Source of the DNA: B18-G4 sp003648575
Lineage (GTDB): Bacteria > Bacteroidota > Bacteroidia > Bacteroidales > B18-G4
Direction: 5' to 3'
Assembly: GCA_029942245.1 (NCBI GenBank)
Contig: JAOZTN010000002.1
Coordinates: 11,495-75,494, forward strand
Length of the DNA stretch: 64,000 nt
In this document: positions 1 through 8,385 of the stretch, piece after piece
Numbering within the stretch: position 1 is the first letter of the stretch
How the letters are laid out: each line of letters begins with the position of its first letter
Notes under the pieces: model-generated
Databases searched by the model: none
What the model saw: the letters and a program-made list of their open reading frames with translations, nothing else
What the model was told of the DNA's origin: nothing
Program-made: the position numbers and the translations under genes

Positions 1-1
1 A

Positions 2-27
2 AACCCGCTCATTTTCATGAGCGGGTT
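2..27 (-). terminator. Hairpin downstream of the OFA transporter gene
   Basis: A perfect 11-bp stem (2-12 with 17-27) and 4-base loop lies just past the stop of the minus-strand transporter gene. On the minus strand it runs into Ts at the window edge, so the rest of a possible T-tract is outside the window. It is read as an intrinsic terminator. Confidence 0.6.
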
Positions 28-45
28 GAAGTTAGTAAGTCTATT

Positions 46-1305
46 CTATTCAGCTTTCTTGGGTGTTTTAAGAAGAATAGTAAGGACCGTTCCAATGAGC
101 ACAGCTACACCGGTTATGGTGAAAGCGAGTCCGAAATTGCCAAGGTCACCCAGACGGCCACCCAGCATGGGTCCTAAAATTCCACCCACTCCATATGAGA
201 GAAATATAAATGGATAGTTTTGCCCCACGTTCTTTGTACCAAAAGTATCAGCAGTGATAGTGGGGAATAGAGCAAAGTTACCACCGAAGTTAAAACCGAT
301 CAGTGTTGCTCCAATATAAAGCAGGATCTCATTCCCTGCCATGAAGGTGAAGAGAATTACAATGATACCCTGAGTAGCAGTCATGATGATGATCGATGTT
401 TTTCTTCCGATCTTATCACTCATCATGCCCCAGAGGATACGTCCTAATCCATTTGCAAGGCTGAAGAATACAGCCATGGCTGTTCCGGCAACCGCACTGG
501 CTGATACCGGATCCATCCCTGCATTCTGTAAAGCTTCAATGGGGTATAATTTCATTAGCCCAATCGACATGAGCCCGGCACCTGCACTGAATACGAAAGT
601 GAGGAAGATCATGTAAAACTGAGGGGTTCTCAGCATCTGGCCGCTGGTGAAGTTAACGATACCTTTAGCAGATGCACCTGTTGCACTTGCATCGGGTGGA
701 TTATATCCCTTGGGCTTCCATCCTTCGGGAGGAAAAACCATCCACATCCCACCAATGATGACCATGGCTGCAAATGCGATCCCATAAATAGTGAATGTGC
801 TGGAAAGTCCAACATTTTCCATCAGGTGGCCCCATGAACCGGCCAGTTTGACCCATCCCATGGCACCAAAGCCGAATCCGGCGACTGCCAGTCCAGTGAT
901 CATACCTTTTTTGTCGGGGAACCATCGCATACCAACAGCGATTGGAACTACATAAGCAAAACCGATACCGGCACCTCCGATGAGTCCGATCAGGATGACC
1001 AGTGCCCAGAAATCTGTGCCACCAAGTAGTCCTGCAAGGGCATATCCAAGGCCAAGCACTATACCGCCCAGAAAAGCAAGGTTTCTTGGTCCCCAGGCAG
1101 TTAGCCTTTTACCGGCAATTACCATAAAGAGCGCAAATGCTGCGAGGCCAACTGAGAAAACAACCTGTGTTTCCATCTTCGACCATCCTGCTTCTATGAG
1201 GTCAGGTGTAAATACCGACCAGGCATAGATGGCACCAAGGGCAAGCTGGATCAGAATAGCTCCGACAACAACCAGCCAGCGATTCATAACTTTTTTATTT
1301 TCCAT
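46..1305 (-). CDS. OFA-family MFS transporter (organic acid carrier)
   Basis: This 419-residue protein has about twelve hydrophobic segments and is an inner-membrane major facilitator. The stretch at residues 112-147, rich in Gly and containing a PIAVGMRWFPDKKG core, is typical of the oxalate/formate antiporter (OFA) family. The MFS loop motif SDKIGRK is at 296-302. OFA members carry small carboxylates such as oxalate, formate, lactate or pyruvate, and the substrate cannot be read from sequence. It lies 71 bp downstream of acs on the same strand, with a terminator-like hairpin between them. A link to acetate or another acid that feeds acetyl-CoA is an inference. Length is normal. Confidence 0.85.
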   Translation of the reverse strand: MENKKVMNRWLVVVGAILIQLALGAIYAWSVFTPDLIEAGWSKMETQVVFSVGLAAFALFMVIAGKRLTAWGPRNLAFLGGIVLGLGYALAGLLGGTDFWALVILIGLIGGAGIGFAYVVPIAVGMRWFPDKKGMITGLAVAGFGFGAMGWVKLAGSWGHLMENVGLSSTFTIYGIAFAAMVIIGGMWMVFPPEGWKPKGYNPPDASATGASAKGIVNFTSGQMLRTPQFYMIFLTFVFSAGAGLMSIGLMKLYPIEALQNAGMDPVSASAVAGTAMAVFFSLANGLGRILWGMMSDKIGRKTSIIIMTATQGIIVILFTFMAGNEILLYIGATLIGFNFGGNFALFPTITADTFGTKNVGQNYPFIFLSYGVGGILGPMLGGRLGDLGNFGLAFTITGVAVLIGTVLTILLKTPKKAE

Positions 1306-1316
1306 GTTATTTGGTT

Positions 1317-1361
1317 TTTAAAAAGGCACTCCGGAAACACCAGGGAATCCGGAATGCCTTT
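1317..1361 (-). terminator. Terminator after acs
   Basis: An inverted repeat pairs about 1320-1335 with 1346-1361 with one mismatch. On the minus strand it is followed by a T-run. It follows the acs stop and precedes the transporter start, so the transporter may need read-through or its own promoter. Confidence 0.55.
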
Positions 1362-1376
1362 CATATGAATGAAGAT

Positions 1377-3290
1377 TTATCGTTTTACTTCAACTTTTGC
1401 TCCTGAGATGATATCTTCAACCACGCCCGGATCGAGCAGGGTGGAAGTATCTCCGAGGTTAGAGGCATCGCCTTCTCCAATTTTACGGAGAATTCTTCTC
1501 ATGATCTTACCCGAACGGGTTTTTGGAAGTCCGCTCACGACCTGGATCTGGTCAGGTTTGGCAATAGGTCCGATAAATTTGGTAACAGTAGCCCTGATCT
1601 CTTTTTCGATGTTTTGTGCTTCATCATCTGAAAGCTCATCACAGATCACATAGGCGTAGATACCGGCTCCCTTGATATCGTGCGGGTAACCAACAACAGC
1701 TGATTCAACAACCTTTGGATGCTGGTTAATGGCATCCTCAACTTCTGCAGTACCGATTCTGTGGCCCGATACGTTGATAACATCATCAACACGGCCCATG
1801 ATCCTGTAATATCCTTCCTCGTCACGTTTGGCACCATCGCCTGTGAAATAAAGGTTCTTGTAAGCTGAGAAATAGGTCGTACGGCAACGATCGTGATCAC
1901 CATAGAGTGACCTGAGCATTCCCGGCCATGGGAATTTGATGCAAAGGTTCCCTTCAACACCATTGCCTTTCAGCTCATTTCCTTCCTGGTCAACAATGAT
2001 AGGTTGAACACCTGGAAGTGGTAATGTAGCAAATGATGGTTTGGTTGGGGTGATCCCAGCCAGCGGAGTGATCATGATACCACCGGTTTCAGTCTGCCAC
2101 CAGGTATCAACGATGGGGCAATTGCCTTTACCAATAACATCGTGGTACCAGCGCCATGCCTCATCATTGATAGGCTCACCAACAGTACCCAGTGTTTTCA
2201 GAGTGCTGAGGTCGTGCTTGGTTGCAAATTCATTACCCTGCGCGATCAGTGCACGGATAGCTGTAGGAGCAGTATAGAACTGGTTCACTTTGTGTTTATC
2301 AACCACATCCCAGAACCTGCCTGCATCCGGCCATGTAGGTACGCCTTCGAACATCACGGATACAGCTCCTGTAAGCAGCGGCCCGTAAACGATGTATGAA
2401 TGACCTGTAACCCAGCCAATATCGGCAGTACACCAATAGATGTCGCCTTCGCTGTACTGGAATACATTTTTGAAGGTGTATTCAGCATAGATCATGTAAC
2501 CGGCAGTAGTATGGAGTACACCTTTAGGTTTTCCTGTTGAACCTGATGTGTAAAGAATGAAGAGGGTATCTTCAGAATCCATTTCTTCAGCTTCGCATAC
2601 AGTATCCATACCATCAATAGCATCATGCCACCAGACATCGCGGCCGTCAACCCACTTAATGTCTTCTCCGGTACGTTTATAAACGATCACGTTATCAACA
2701 CATGGGCATGATTCGCATGCTTCATCAACGATGCTTTTCAGTGGAATGCTTTTGGTTCCGCGGTATCCACCGTCAGAAGTCACAACTACATTACAGAGAG
2801 AGTCATTGATACGGTCGGCAAGGGCGTTGGCTGAGAAGCCTGCAAAAACGATGGAGTGAATGGCCCCGATCCTGGCACATGCAAGCATGGCAACAGGAAG
2901 TTCAAGGATCATCGGAAGGTAAAGGGCAACCCTGTCACCTTTTTTCACACCTTTTGCTTTTAAAGCATTGGCAAACTGGCATACCTTTTCATAAAGTTCA
3001 CCATAAGTAATGGAAATTGAGGCTTCTTTAGGATCATTGGCTTCCCATAGCAGCGCTGTTTGATCCTTACGGTGAGGAAGGTTCCTCTCGAAAATGTTCT
3101 CGGTAATATTTAGTTTACCGTTCACAAACCAGTTTACATTTGGTTCTGTAAAGTTCCAATCAAGAACTTTGTCCCATTTTTTTCTCCAGATATAATCTTC
3201 AGCAATATCTCCCCAGAATTTTTCAGGGTTGTCAACGCTTTCCCCGTATTTCTGAAAATACTCCATCAGACTGGTGATCTTGTTTTTCAT
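1377..3290 (-). CDS. acs: Acetyl-CoA synthetase (AMP-forming)
   Basis: This cytoplasmic enzyme makes acetyl-CoA from acetate, ATP and CoA through acetyl-AMP. At 637 residues it has the usual length. The ATP-binding P-loop-like motif YTSGSTGKPKG is at 247-257. The hinge and C-terminal domain motif (GRVDDVINVSGHR) follows a TGDGAKRDEEGYY segment. The conserved C-terminal lysine in the RSGKIMRR motif is Lys595, the site that is reversibly acetylated in characterised Acs enzymes. The start gives a normal N-terminus. A long heptamer array lies upstream, between acs and the porin-like gene. Next to an organic acid carrier, a role in acetate scavenging is likely. Confidence 0.95.
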   Translation of the reverse strand: MKNKITSLMEYFQKYGESVDNPEKFWGDIAEDYIWRKKWDKVLDWNFTEPNVNWFVNGKLNITENIFERNLPHRKDQTALLWEANDPKEASISITYGELYEKVCQFANALKAKGVKKGDRVALYLPMILELPVAMLACARIGAIHSIVFAGFSANALADRINDSLCNVVVTSDGGYRGTKSIPLKSIVDEACESCPCVDNVIVYKRTGEDIKWVDGRDVWWHDAIDGMDTVCEAEEMDSEDTLFILYTSGSTGKPKGVLHTTAGYMIYAEYTFKNVFQYSEGDIYWCTADIGWVTGHSYIVYGPLLTGAVSVMFEGVPTWPDAGRFWDVVDKHKVNQFYTAPTAIRALIAQGNEFATKHDLSTLKTLGTVGEPINDEAWRWYHDVIGKGNCPIVDTWWQTETGGIMITPLAGITPTKPSFATLPLPGVQPIIVDQEGNELKGNGVEGNLCIKFPWPGMLRSLYGDHDRCRTTYFSAYKNLYFTGDGAKRDEEGYYRIMGRVDDVINVSGHRIGTAEVEDAINQHPKVVESAVVGYPHDIKGAGIYAYVICDELSDDEAQNIEKEIRATVTKFIGPIAKPDQIQVVSGLPKTRSGKIMRRILRKIGEGDASNLGDTSTLLDPGVVEDIISGAKVEVKR

Positions 3291-3334
3291 AGTGGTTATA
3301 AATTTTGATTGTGATTAATGGATTTATATTTCTT

Positions 3335-3474
3335 GTTACTAGTTGCTCGTTACTGGTTGCTGGTTACTGGTTATTGGTTACTGGTTACTGGTTACTGGTT
3401 TCTTGTTTCGAGTCTCAAGTTTTGGGTTTATTTCTGACTTCTGACTTCTGACTTCTGATATCTGATATCTGATT
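3335..3474. repeat. Phased heptamer array of about 20 units
   Basis: Read from base 3335, the stretch divides without slippage into twenty 7-base units. The first block is variants of GTTACTG (3335-3397). A mixed block of GTTTCxx/GTxTxxx units follows (3398-3432), then TCTGACT (3433-3453) and TCTGATA/TCTGATT (3454-3474). The unit changes but the 7-base phase does not. It begins 10 bases beyond the stop of the porin-like gene and lies upstream of acs. Confidence 0.9.
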
Positions 3475-3484
3475 TCCTTGTCGC

Positions 3485-4750
3485 TTAAAAGAAGAAATAT
3501 ACGCCAAGTAAGAAGCGTACATTTCCAATTTCTTTAGAATCTGTAACCATTCCTTTTGAGTCGATATTTAAGATCCCGTTCGCATCTTTAGTTGCATATG
3601 CAGCTACAGTATATTCTATTTCAGGAGCGATTCTGAATTTCCCTGAATTATATACAAAGCGAGGGGATATCCTGTACAGGTATGCGATATCAGCACCACG
3701 CTGGTATGTTGGTCCTGAAATGTCTTTATCTGCTCCCAGGTTTTTAGAATAACCTGCCAGCAGCCCTACCTGCCATTTCTTACCATTGCTGTGAATATCG
3801 AGCCAACCGGAAGCAGTTGTAATTGGTGTATAATTCCTGTAATCCTTCATCGGGTCACTCAAACTTTCAACAGCATAACCACCGATCATCAGCCAGTTGA
3901 ATGGATCCTGTGCATATACCCCCTGGATTTTGAAGGTGACCTTGGGGAATTTCATTTTCAGGAAGATCATTTCAGAAATAGAAGTAATCGTTTCTGAGGT
4001 TTTGTAATTGCTGTCAGTTTCCAGGCGAGGTGTCAGCATTTTGAAGTTCACGCTGGCTCCAATGGCAAATTCTTTGTTTTCTTCCGTATTTATATTCCTG
4101 TATTCAAAGCGAAGGTTTAATGTCGGAACAGCGCTGTTGCGGAGGTATTGACGACCGGGGCCTTGAGGACCTGTACTTGTAAAATCAAGTTGAGACAGAG
4201 CAGTGAAGATCAAATTGAATTTTCCCAGGTTCTGGGTTACTCTTATCTGAGGGTTCCTGGTAAAAGGAATAAAGGGTGCGCCGGTATTAAATGAAACGAC
4301 TCCCGGGAAGCAATAGGTTACAAAATTCGGATGCCAGTATTGTCCGACAAGCAAGGCTGTTTTTTTCCATTGCAGCTTAACAAATGCATGGCGCAACCTA
4401 AAACCGTTGATGTCACCATTGGTATGGCCGAAAAAAGCCCCTTCTATCACCCCGGAGGTTTTGGCACCAAGTGCATCCGGTCCGGTGATGGTACCACGAA
4501 GCCGGGTCTGGATGGAAAGCATATTGAAACTTGCTTTGGCGTTGATGTCATTTCCTTCCACATCCAGTTTTTCATTGGCAGGGTAGAGGAGGAAGTGGCC
4601 CTCACGGGCTGCCACTGTTTGCCGTGAATCCCAGAAGATGTCAGTTTTGACAAATCCTGAGAATTTGATTCCAAAATTTGGCGAATCCTGTGCGATTGTG
4701 CTTGCTGCCAGGATGACTGAGAATACGAATAAAAACAGGCCTTTTTTCAT
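3485..4750 (-). CDS. Porin-like outer-membrane beta-barrel protein
   Basis: The 421-residue protein begins with a clear signal peptide (MKKGLFLFVFSVILAASTIA, cleavage near residue 20). The rest alternates polar and hydrophobic residues as in amphipathic beta strands and ends in a short aromatic stretch (LLGVYFFF), a typical outer-membrane barrel terminus. The opening GFVKTDIFWDSRQ recalls DcaP-type porins, but this is only a resemblance. No enzyme motif was seen. It lies upstream of acs and the OFA carrier on the same strand, which would suit a small-acid uptake role. That role is inferred. Confidence 0.7.
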   Translation of the reverse strand: MKKGLFLFVFSVILAASTIAQDSPNFGIKFSGFVKTDIFWDSRQTVAAREGHFLLYPANEKLDVEGNDINAKASFNMLSIQTRLRGTITGPDALGAKTSGVIEGAFFGHTNGDINGFRLRHAFVKLQWKKTALLVGQYWHPNFVTYCFPGVVSFNTGAPFIPFTRNPQIRVTQNLGKFNLIFTALSQLDFTSTGPQGPGRQYLRNSAVPTLNLRFEYRNINTEENKEFAIGASVNFKMLTPRLETDSNYKTSETITSISEMIFLKMKFPKVTFKIQGVYAQDPFNWLMIGGYAVESLSDPMKDYRNYTPITTASGWLDIHSNGKKWQVGLLAGYSKNLGADKDISGPTYQRGADIAYLYRISPRFVYNSGKFRIAPEIEYTVAAYATKDANGILNIDSKGMVTDSKEIGNVRFLLGVYFFF

Positions 4751-4808
4751 ATTGGTTTGTGGGTTTTGATTCTTTGTTAAATAATTAACAACTAAATTCT
4801 TAGGCCAA

Positions 4809-4816
4809 CAAAATTA
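4809..4816 (-). promoter_or_regulatory. Putative -7 element for the porin-like gene
   Basis: On the minus strand this reads TAATTTTG, a match to the Bacteroidota TAnnTTTG element, about 59 bases upstream of the start codon. No good -33 element is seen at the usual spacing. Confidence 0.4.
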
Positions 4817-5071
4817 GTATAATTTTCCTCATATGAAAATCAAGTATCTGACATATGTAGTAAGGTCTAAGTAGCTTTTAATCAGGGAGTAATAGGTGTT
4901 TTCTCGTGGCCATGAAATGGGCTGCATGTCGTAAATATCAGATAGGCAGATAGTTAGCCCATTATTTCGGCTTAGAAAAATTCCATGTCAGCCTGATAAT
5001 TTAGAGGCATTTTAAATTATTTGCAGGAGGGTAAAGATGCTCGGAATCCCTTGTCGTATTTGCTTTTTGTA
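4817..5071. other. Intergenic stretch without recognised gene
   Basis: This 255-base stretch lies between the porin-like promoter and the yebC terminator. No ORF with family features and no structured RNA was recognised. A CATATG pair with about 20 bases between copies lies near 4830-4860 and might be an operator; this is weak. Confidence 0.3.
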
Positions 5072-5104
5072 CAAAAAAAGGCAGCCCGGAAAAGCGGACT
5101 GCCT
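5072..5104 (-). terminator. yebC: Terminator after yebC
   Basis: A G/C-rich stem (about 5079-5088 with 5095-5104, including one G-U type pair) is followed on the minus strand by a run of seven Ts. It lies 23 bases after the yebC stop. Confidence 0.75.
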
Positions 5105-5126
5105 GCTAATATTTTTTGATTCTAAA

Positions 5127-5867
5127 TTACATTGAATCAACAAGTTCATCAGTGAGTTCCATATTATGGAAAACATTCTGAACATCGTCGTCCTCTTCGA
5201 AGCTTTCTATGATCTTCATGACCTTCTTAGAATCTTCGAGACTGAGTGTCGTAGTATCCTTAGGGATTCTACGTAATTCTGCACTTTCCGGCTCGATAGC
5301 CAGTTCATCCAGTTTCTTCATCAGGGTACCGAAATCCTCCATTGCTGTAGTAACCGTAACAAAGCTTTCTTCTACTTCAAGATCTTCGGCACCGGCATCG
5401 ATCATTTCCAATTCAAACTCATCCTGGTCGAGGTCGCCCAGAGGGATGGTAAAAACGCCTTTACGATCGAACATGAAACTGAGCGAACCATTGGTGCCCA
5501 GGTTACCACTATACTTGTTGAAGATCGATCTTACATTGCTGACGGTTCTCTGTTGATTATCTGACGTGCATTCAACATATGCTGCAATACCGTGTGGCAG
5601 ATAGCCTTCAAAAGTGTATTCCACAAAGGTGCTTCCATCTTTGTCTTTTCCCTTGTTGATGGCCCTTTCAATGTTGTCTTTCGGCATACTGGCACCCTTG
5701 GCGTTGGCAATAGCCAGGCGCAGTCTTGGATTAGCATCAGGGTCCGGGCCACTCTCTTTCACAGCGATGGTGATCTCTTTAATGATCTTGGAAAAGATCT
5801 TCGAACGCTTGGCGTCATTGGCGCCCTTCTTTCTTTTAATGGTGGACCATTTATTGTGACCTGACAT
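5127..5867 (-). CDS. yebC: YebC/PmpR family protein
   Basis: A 246-residue YebC-family protein, recognised by its N-terminus MSGHNKWSTIKRKKGANDAK and the following KIFSKIIKEI helix. Members are DNA-binding regulators or, in some bacteria, translation factors that help at difficult peptide stretches; which role applies is not decided by sequence. The acidic C-terminus (EEDDDVQNVFHNME) is standard. It is a single-gene unit with its own -7 element and terminator. Confidence 0.93.
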   Translation of the reverse strand: MSGHNKWSTIKRKKGANDAKRSKIFSKIIKEITIAVKESGPDPDANPRLRLAIANAKGASMPKDNIERAINKGKDKDGSTFVEYTFEGYLPHGIAAYVECTSDNQQRTVSNVRSIFNKYSGNLGTNGSLSFMFDRKGVFTIPLGDLDQDEFELEMIDAGAEDLEVEESFVTVTTAMEDFGTLMKKLDELAIEPESAELRRIPKDTTTLSLEDSKKVMKIIESFEEDDDVQNVFHNMELTDELVDSM

Positions 5868-5905
5868 TATGTTTGTTTTTAGTTCGCACTTTAATTTCGG
5901 ACTTA

Positions 5906-5913
5906 CAAATATA
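5906..5913 (-). promoter_or_regulatory. Putative -7 element for yebC
   Basis: The minus strand reads TATATTTG, a match to TAnnTTTG, 39 bases upstream of the start codon. A heptamer array begins 8 bases further upstream (5921), where the -33 region would be. Confidence 0.45.
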
Positions 5914-5920
5914 ACAAAAA

Positions 5921-5983
5921 GTGTTGGGTGTTGAGTGTTGAGTTTTTGGCGTTGGATTATTTTAGAATTTAGAACTTAAAATT
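5921..5983. repeat. Phased heptamer array of 9 units
   Basis: From 5921 the sequence divides into nine 7-base units: three GTGTTGR, two related units, then TAGAATT, TAGAACT and TAAAATT forms. It lies just upstream of the yebC promoter. Confidence 0.75.
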
Positions 5984-6072
5984 ATTGCGACAGAGGCACC
6001 GAGTCGCAGAGTTTTACAGCCAATTATGCATGTAAAATGGGGTCGTGTTCCGTGCCATGGTACATTTGAAAT

Positions 6073-6114
6073 GGGCAATGCCGAATGGGCAATGAAAAAG
6101 CCCAATGCCAAACG
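6073..6114. repeat. Degenerate heptamer array of 6 units
   Basis: Units GGGCAAT, GCCGAAT, GGGCAAT, GAAAAAG, CCCAATG and CCAAACG follow one another with 7-base phase. The last units partly complement the first, so the stretch could fold. It lies beyond the terminator of the GIN-domain gene. Confidence 0.6.
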
Positions 6115-6123
6115 CACAAAATA

Positions 6124-6154
6124 AAAAAAGGGAAACAGCCATCGGCCATTTCCC
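6124..6154 (-). terminator. Terminator after the GIN-domain/barrel gene
   Basis: A stem (6130-6140 with 6144-6154, two internal mismatches) is followed on the minus strand by seven Ts. It lies 23 bases past the stop codon at 6178. Confidence 0.7.
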
Positions 6155-6177
6155 CATTTCAGGATATCGGAACGGAT

Positions 6178-7660
6178 CTACCATCCCAATAAGGTTATAC
6201 CTGCTGCAAACTGATGCAATTCAGGTCCCTTGTCCGCACGGAACATGGTAATCATATTGTATGTCGCAAACAGGTTAATAAATCCCCAGCCGATACGAAA
6301 AGAGGCATCTGCCTTAAAAGGCTGGAGATGAAAGTCGTCATAGGTATGGGTTTTGCTATAATTAGGTGAAGTCCGTGCCCATACATCTTCATATTGACCT
6401 GTTGACGGGTCATACTGGGTGAGCGTGTATTCTTTATTCAACTCATTGTAATATTTCTTCTGCCATGACCACAGCCTTACGCCCAGGATCACACCCAGAC
6501 TTACATGAAATGAATTGCGTTTACGAAGAGTCTGGTTCTGCCATTCGAACAGAAGTGGGATCTGCAGGTATGCAATGGCCAGCTTCGATTTCCTGATGCT
6601 GATGCCCTCGTCAATATATCCGACCAGGTATGCTGAGTCAGGGTTTAGTGTAGTCTGTTTACGGAAACGATAGTTGTTCCACTGCAGCCCTATACCGGTG
6701 AGCATACCCCATTCCTGGTTTTTACTCAGAGCAATATTCTGCTCATAGAAGTTCATGTTCACCTGGTAACCTTTACCCATGTCCATGTCCATATATTCAT
6801 CTTCCGGACTGAACTTCATATTGAAATCCTTGGTCAGGTAACCATTTACTCCCAATTCAAAACCTGCCCAATGACCATTAAATTTGCGTTTTTTTACTTT
6901 GCACCACTTCACATTTCCATCATCGGTTACCACCAGTCGCCTGTTGCCAATGGTGATCTTTGTGCTGTCATCTTCGATCACCTCTACATATATCCCGGCA
7001 ATCTTTACTTTGGTGGTGTCACCATAATTATTGGTTTCTATCCGCAGGTTTTCATTCTCACCAATTACTTCTCCTGCCACAATGGTCAGCGTTTCAGGCT
7101 TCCCAACAACATCGATGCTGCCGGCACCTTTGGTATTGGAAACAACTTCCGTTGTTGCCTGTACGCTGGCTGATCCTGCACCACTTACGTTGGCTTTGCT
7201 CTCCTCGGTGAGCAGCTTTGAAGCGGAAAGGTCTCCTGCACCACTTACATTGAGCATATGTTTGCTTACTTCACCCGTCAGCAGAACACTGGCAGCACCG
7301 GAAACGTCAGTAGTTAGTTGGTTAAAATATACTTCCAACTCTACATCTGAGGCACCACTTGCTTTTAGCTTTAAATTTTCACCTTTCAATGCTGTAATGC
7401 CTTCCAGGCTGGCAGCACCATGGATATCGAGGCGTTCCACATTAGGAGTGGTGATATAAACGACCAGCTTATCGGAGTTCTTGATGCCTTTGGAAGAGAT
7501 CTCCAATGTTCCGTTGTTTACTTTGGTGATAACCTTATCGATGTGCTTCGATTCAGTTTCTACCACGACCCTGGTTATATCAGCCTGGCTGAGGAAAATG
7601 TCAAAAGCCCCTCCTGCATCTACTGCAGTAAACTCACCAACATCTCGTGTTTCTTTGCTG
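6178..7660 (-). CDS. GIN-domain (DUF2807) plus beta-barrel protein, 5' end in gap
   Basis: About 494 residues remain, and the N-terminus is lost in the scaffold gap. The first 200 or so residues form a GIN/DUF2807-type adhesin head, with short repeated steps rich in SGAASV, SGAGDL and SGAGSA around residues 100-170 of the visible part. The remaining 250 residues read as an outer-membrane barrel with many aromatic amphipathic strands, ending in FAAGITLLGW. It follows the sigma and anti-sigma genes on the same strand. GIN proteins are secreted or surface-exposed, but their function is poorly known. An unbroken frame across the 100 Ns joins it to the anti-sigma-like ORF, but the N count is arbitrary. 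Two genes are more likely than one fusion. Confidence 0.7.
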
Positions 7661-7760
7661 NNNNNNNNNNNNNNNNNNNNNNNNNNNNNNNNNNNNNNNN
7701 NNNNNNNNNNNNNNNNNNNNNNNNNNNNNNNNNNNNNNNNNNNNNNNNNNNNNNNNNNNN
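7661..7760. other. Scaffold gap (100 N)
   Basis: Exactly 100 undetermined bases, the usual placeholder for a gap of unknown length. The right edge is a heptamer-like array, so the assembly probably broke in a repeat. Confidence 0.98.
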
Positions 7761-7802
7761 CGCTCGGGACATGCATTGGGTATTGGATATAGGGTGTCCG
7801 GG
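7761..7802. repeat. Heptamer-like array at the gap edge
   Basis: Six 7-base units can be read here: CGCTCGG, GACATGC, ATTGGGT, ATTGGAT, ATAGGGT, GTCCGGG. The middle ones resemble the GTGTTGG-type units elsewhere in the window. The array borders the gap and is currently read as the C-terminus of the anti-sigma-like ORF. Confidence 0.55.
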
Positions 7803-8385
7803 ATAACAATACGACCTTGTTTGAAGCAAGTGTGTTGAGTGTAGCTATTTTATTGGGGGAGGCAGCTTCTATTTTTTCAATGCTGATATTTTCCCTGCCG
7901 GGAGAACTGATCTTCAGTTCTTCTGCTTTGCGGAAACTCATATCAATCAACTTCTGCTTGGAAGAAATAAGCTCAGTTGAGATGCTTTCCAGCCTGGAAA
8001 GATTGTTCAGCTGTCGGAGGGGTGTAACATCAGGGCTGAAGATGAGCCAGATGCCAGCGCTAAATAACAATAGTATGGCTGCAGCAGCGGCGTATCTCGC
8101 AGCCAGTGGAATGATGGCAACACGCTTTTTCAGGGATGCATGATGAGGATAAGTGATACCGTTATCGGGCTGAAGCTTTGTTTTGGTGTAAAGAACGCTT
8201 AGTTCAAAGCCCTCTTTGTCCATCGCAGCATCACCTTCGATGATGGCAATGGCCTTTTCATCCTCCAGGGGGATGCCGGTCTCCTCAGATCTCTTAAGGG
8301 ATGACTTATTCTCAAACCGGATGTCAAGATCAGGTTTAAAGATCATCTCATCAAATCCTTCGTCCTTATGTTTGTTCTTATCCAT
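7761..8385 (-). CDS. Anti-sigma-like single-pass membrane protein, 3' end in gap
   Basis: About 208 residues are visible. A hydrophilic N-terminal 90 residues precede one strong membrane segment at about 95-113 (YAAAAAILLLFSAGIWLIF), and a periplasmic tail follows. The start codon comes immediately after the stop of the ECF sigma gene, the usual arrangement for a cognate membrane anti-sigma factor. No known anti-sigma domain (FecR or zinc ASD) was recognised, so the call rests on topology and position. The last 14 residues come from the repeat at the gap edge and may not be part of the natural protein. Confidence 0.6.

Noticed and set aside
3335..3474. CRISPR array
   Set aside because: Units are 7 bases with no spacers and no cas genes are near.
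4817..5071. Small RNA gene in the porin upstream region
   Set aside because: No known RNA family, clear promoter plus terminator pair or conserved structure could be shown from sequence alone.
6178..8385. One 735-residue protein from anti-sigma to barrel
   Set aside because: The frame is carried through 100 placeholder Ns of unknown true length, and the two halves are separate gene types by content, so two partial genes are given.
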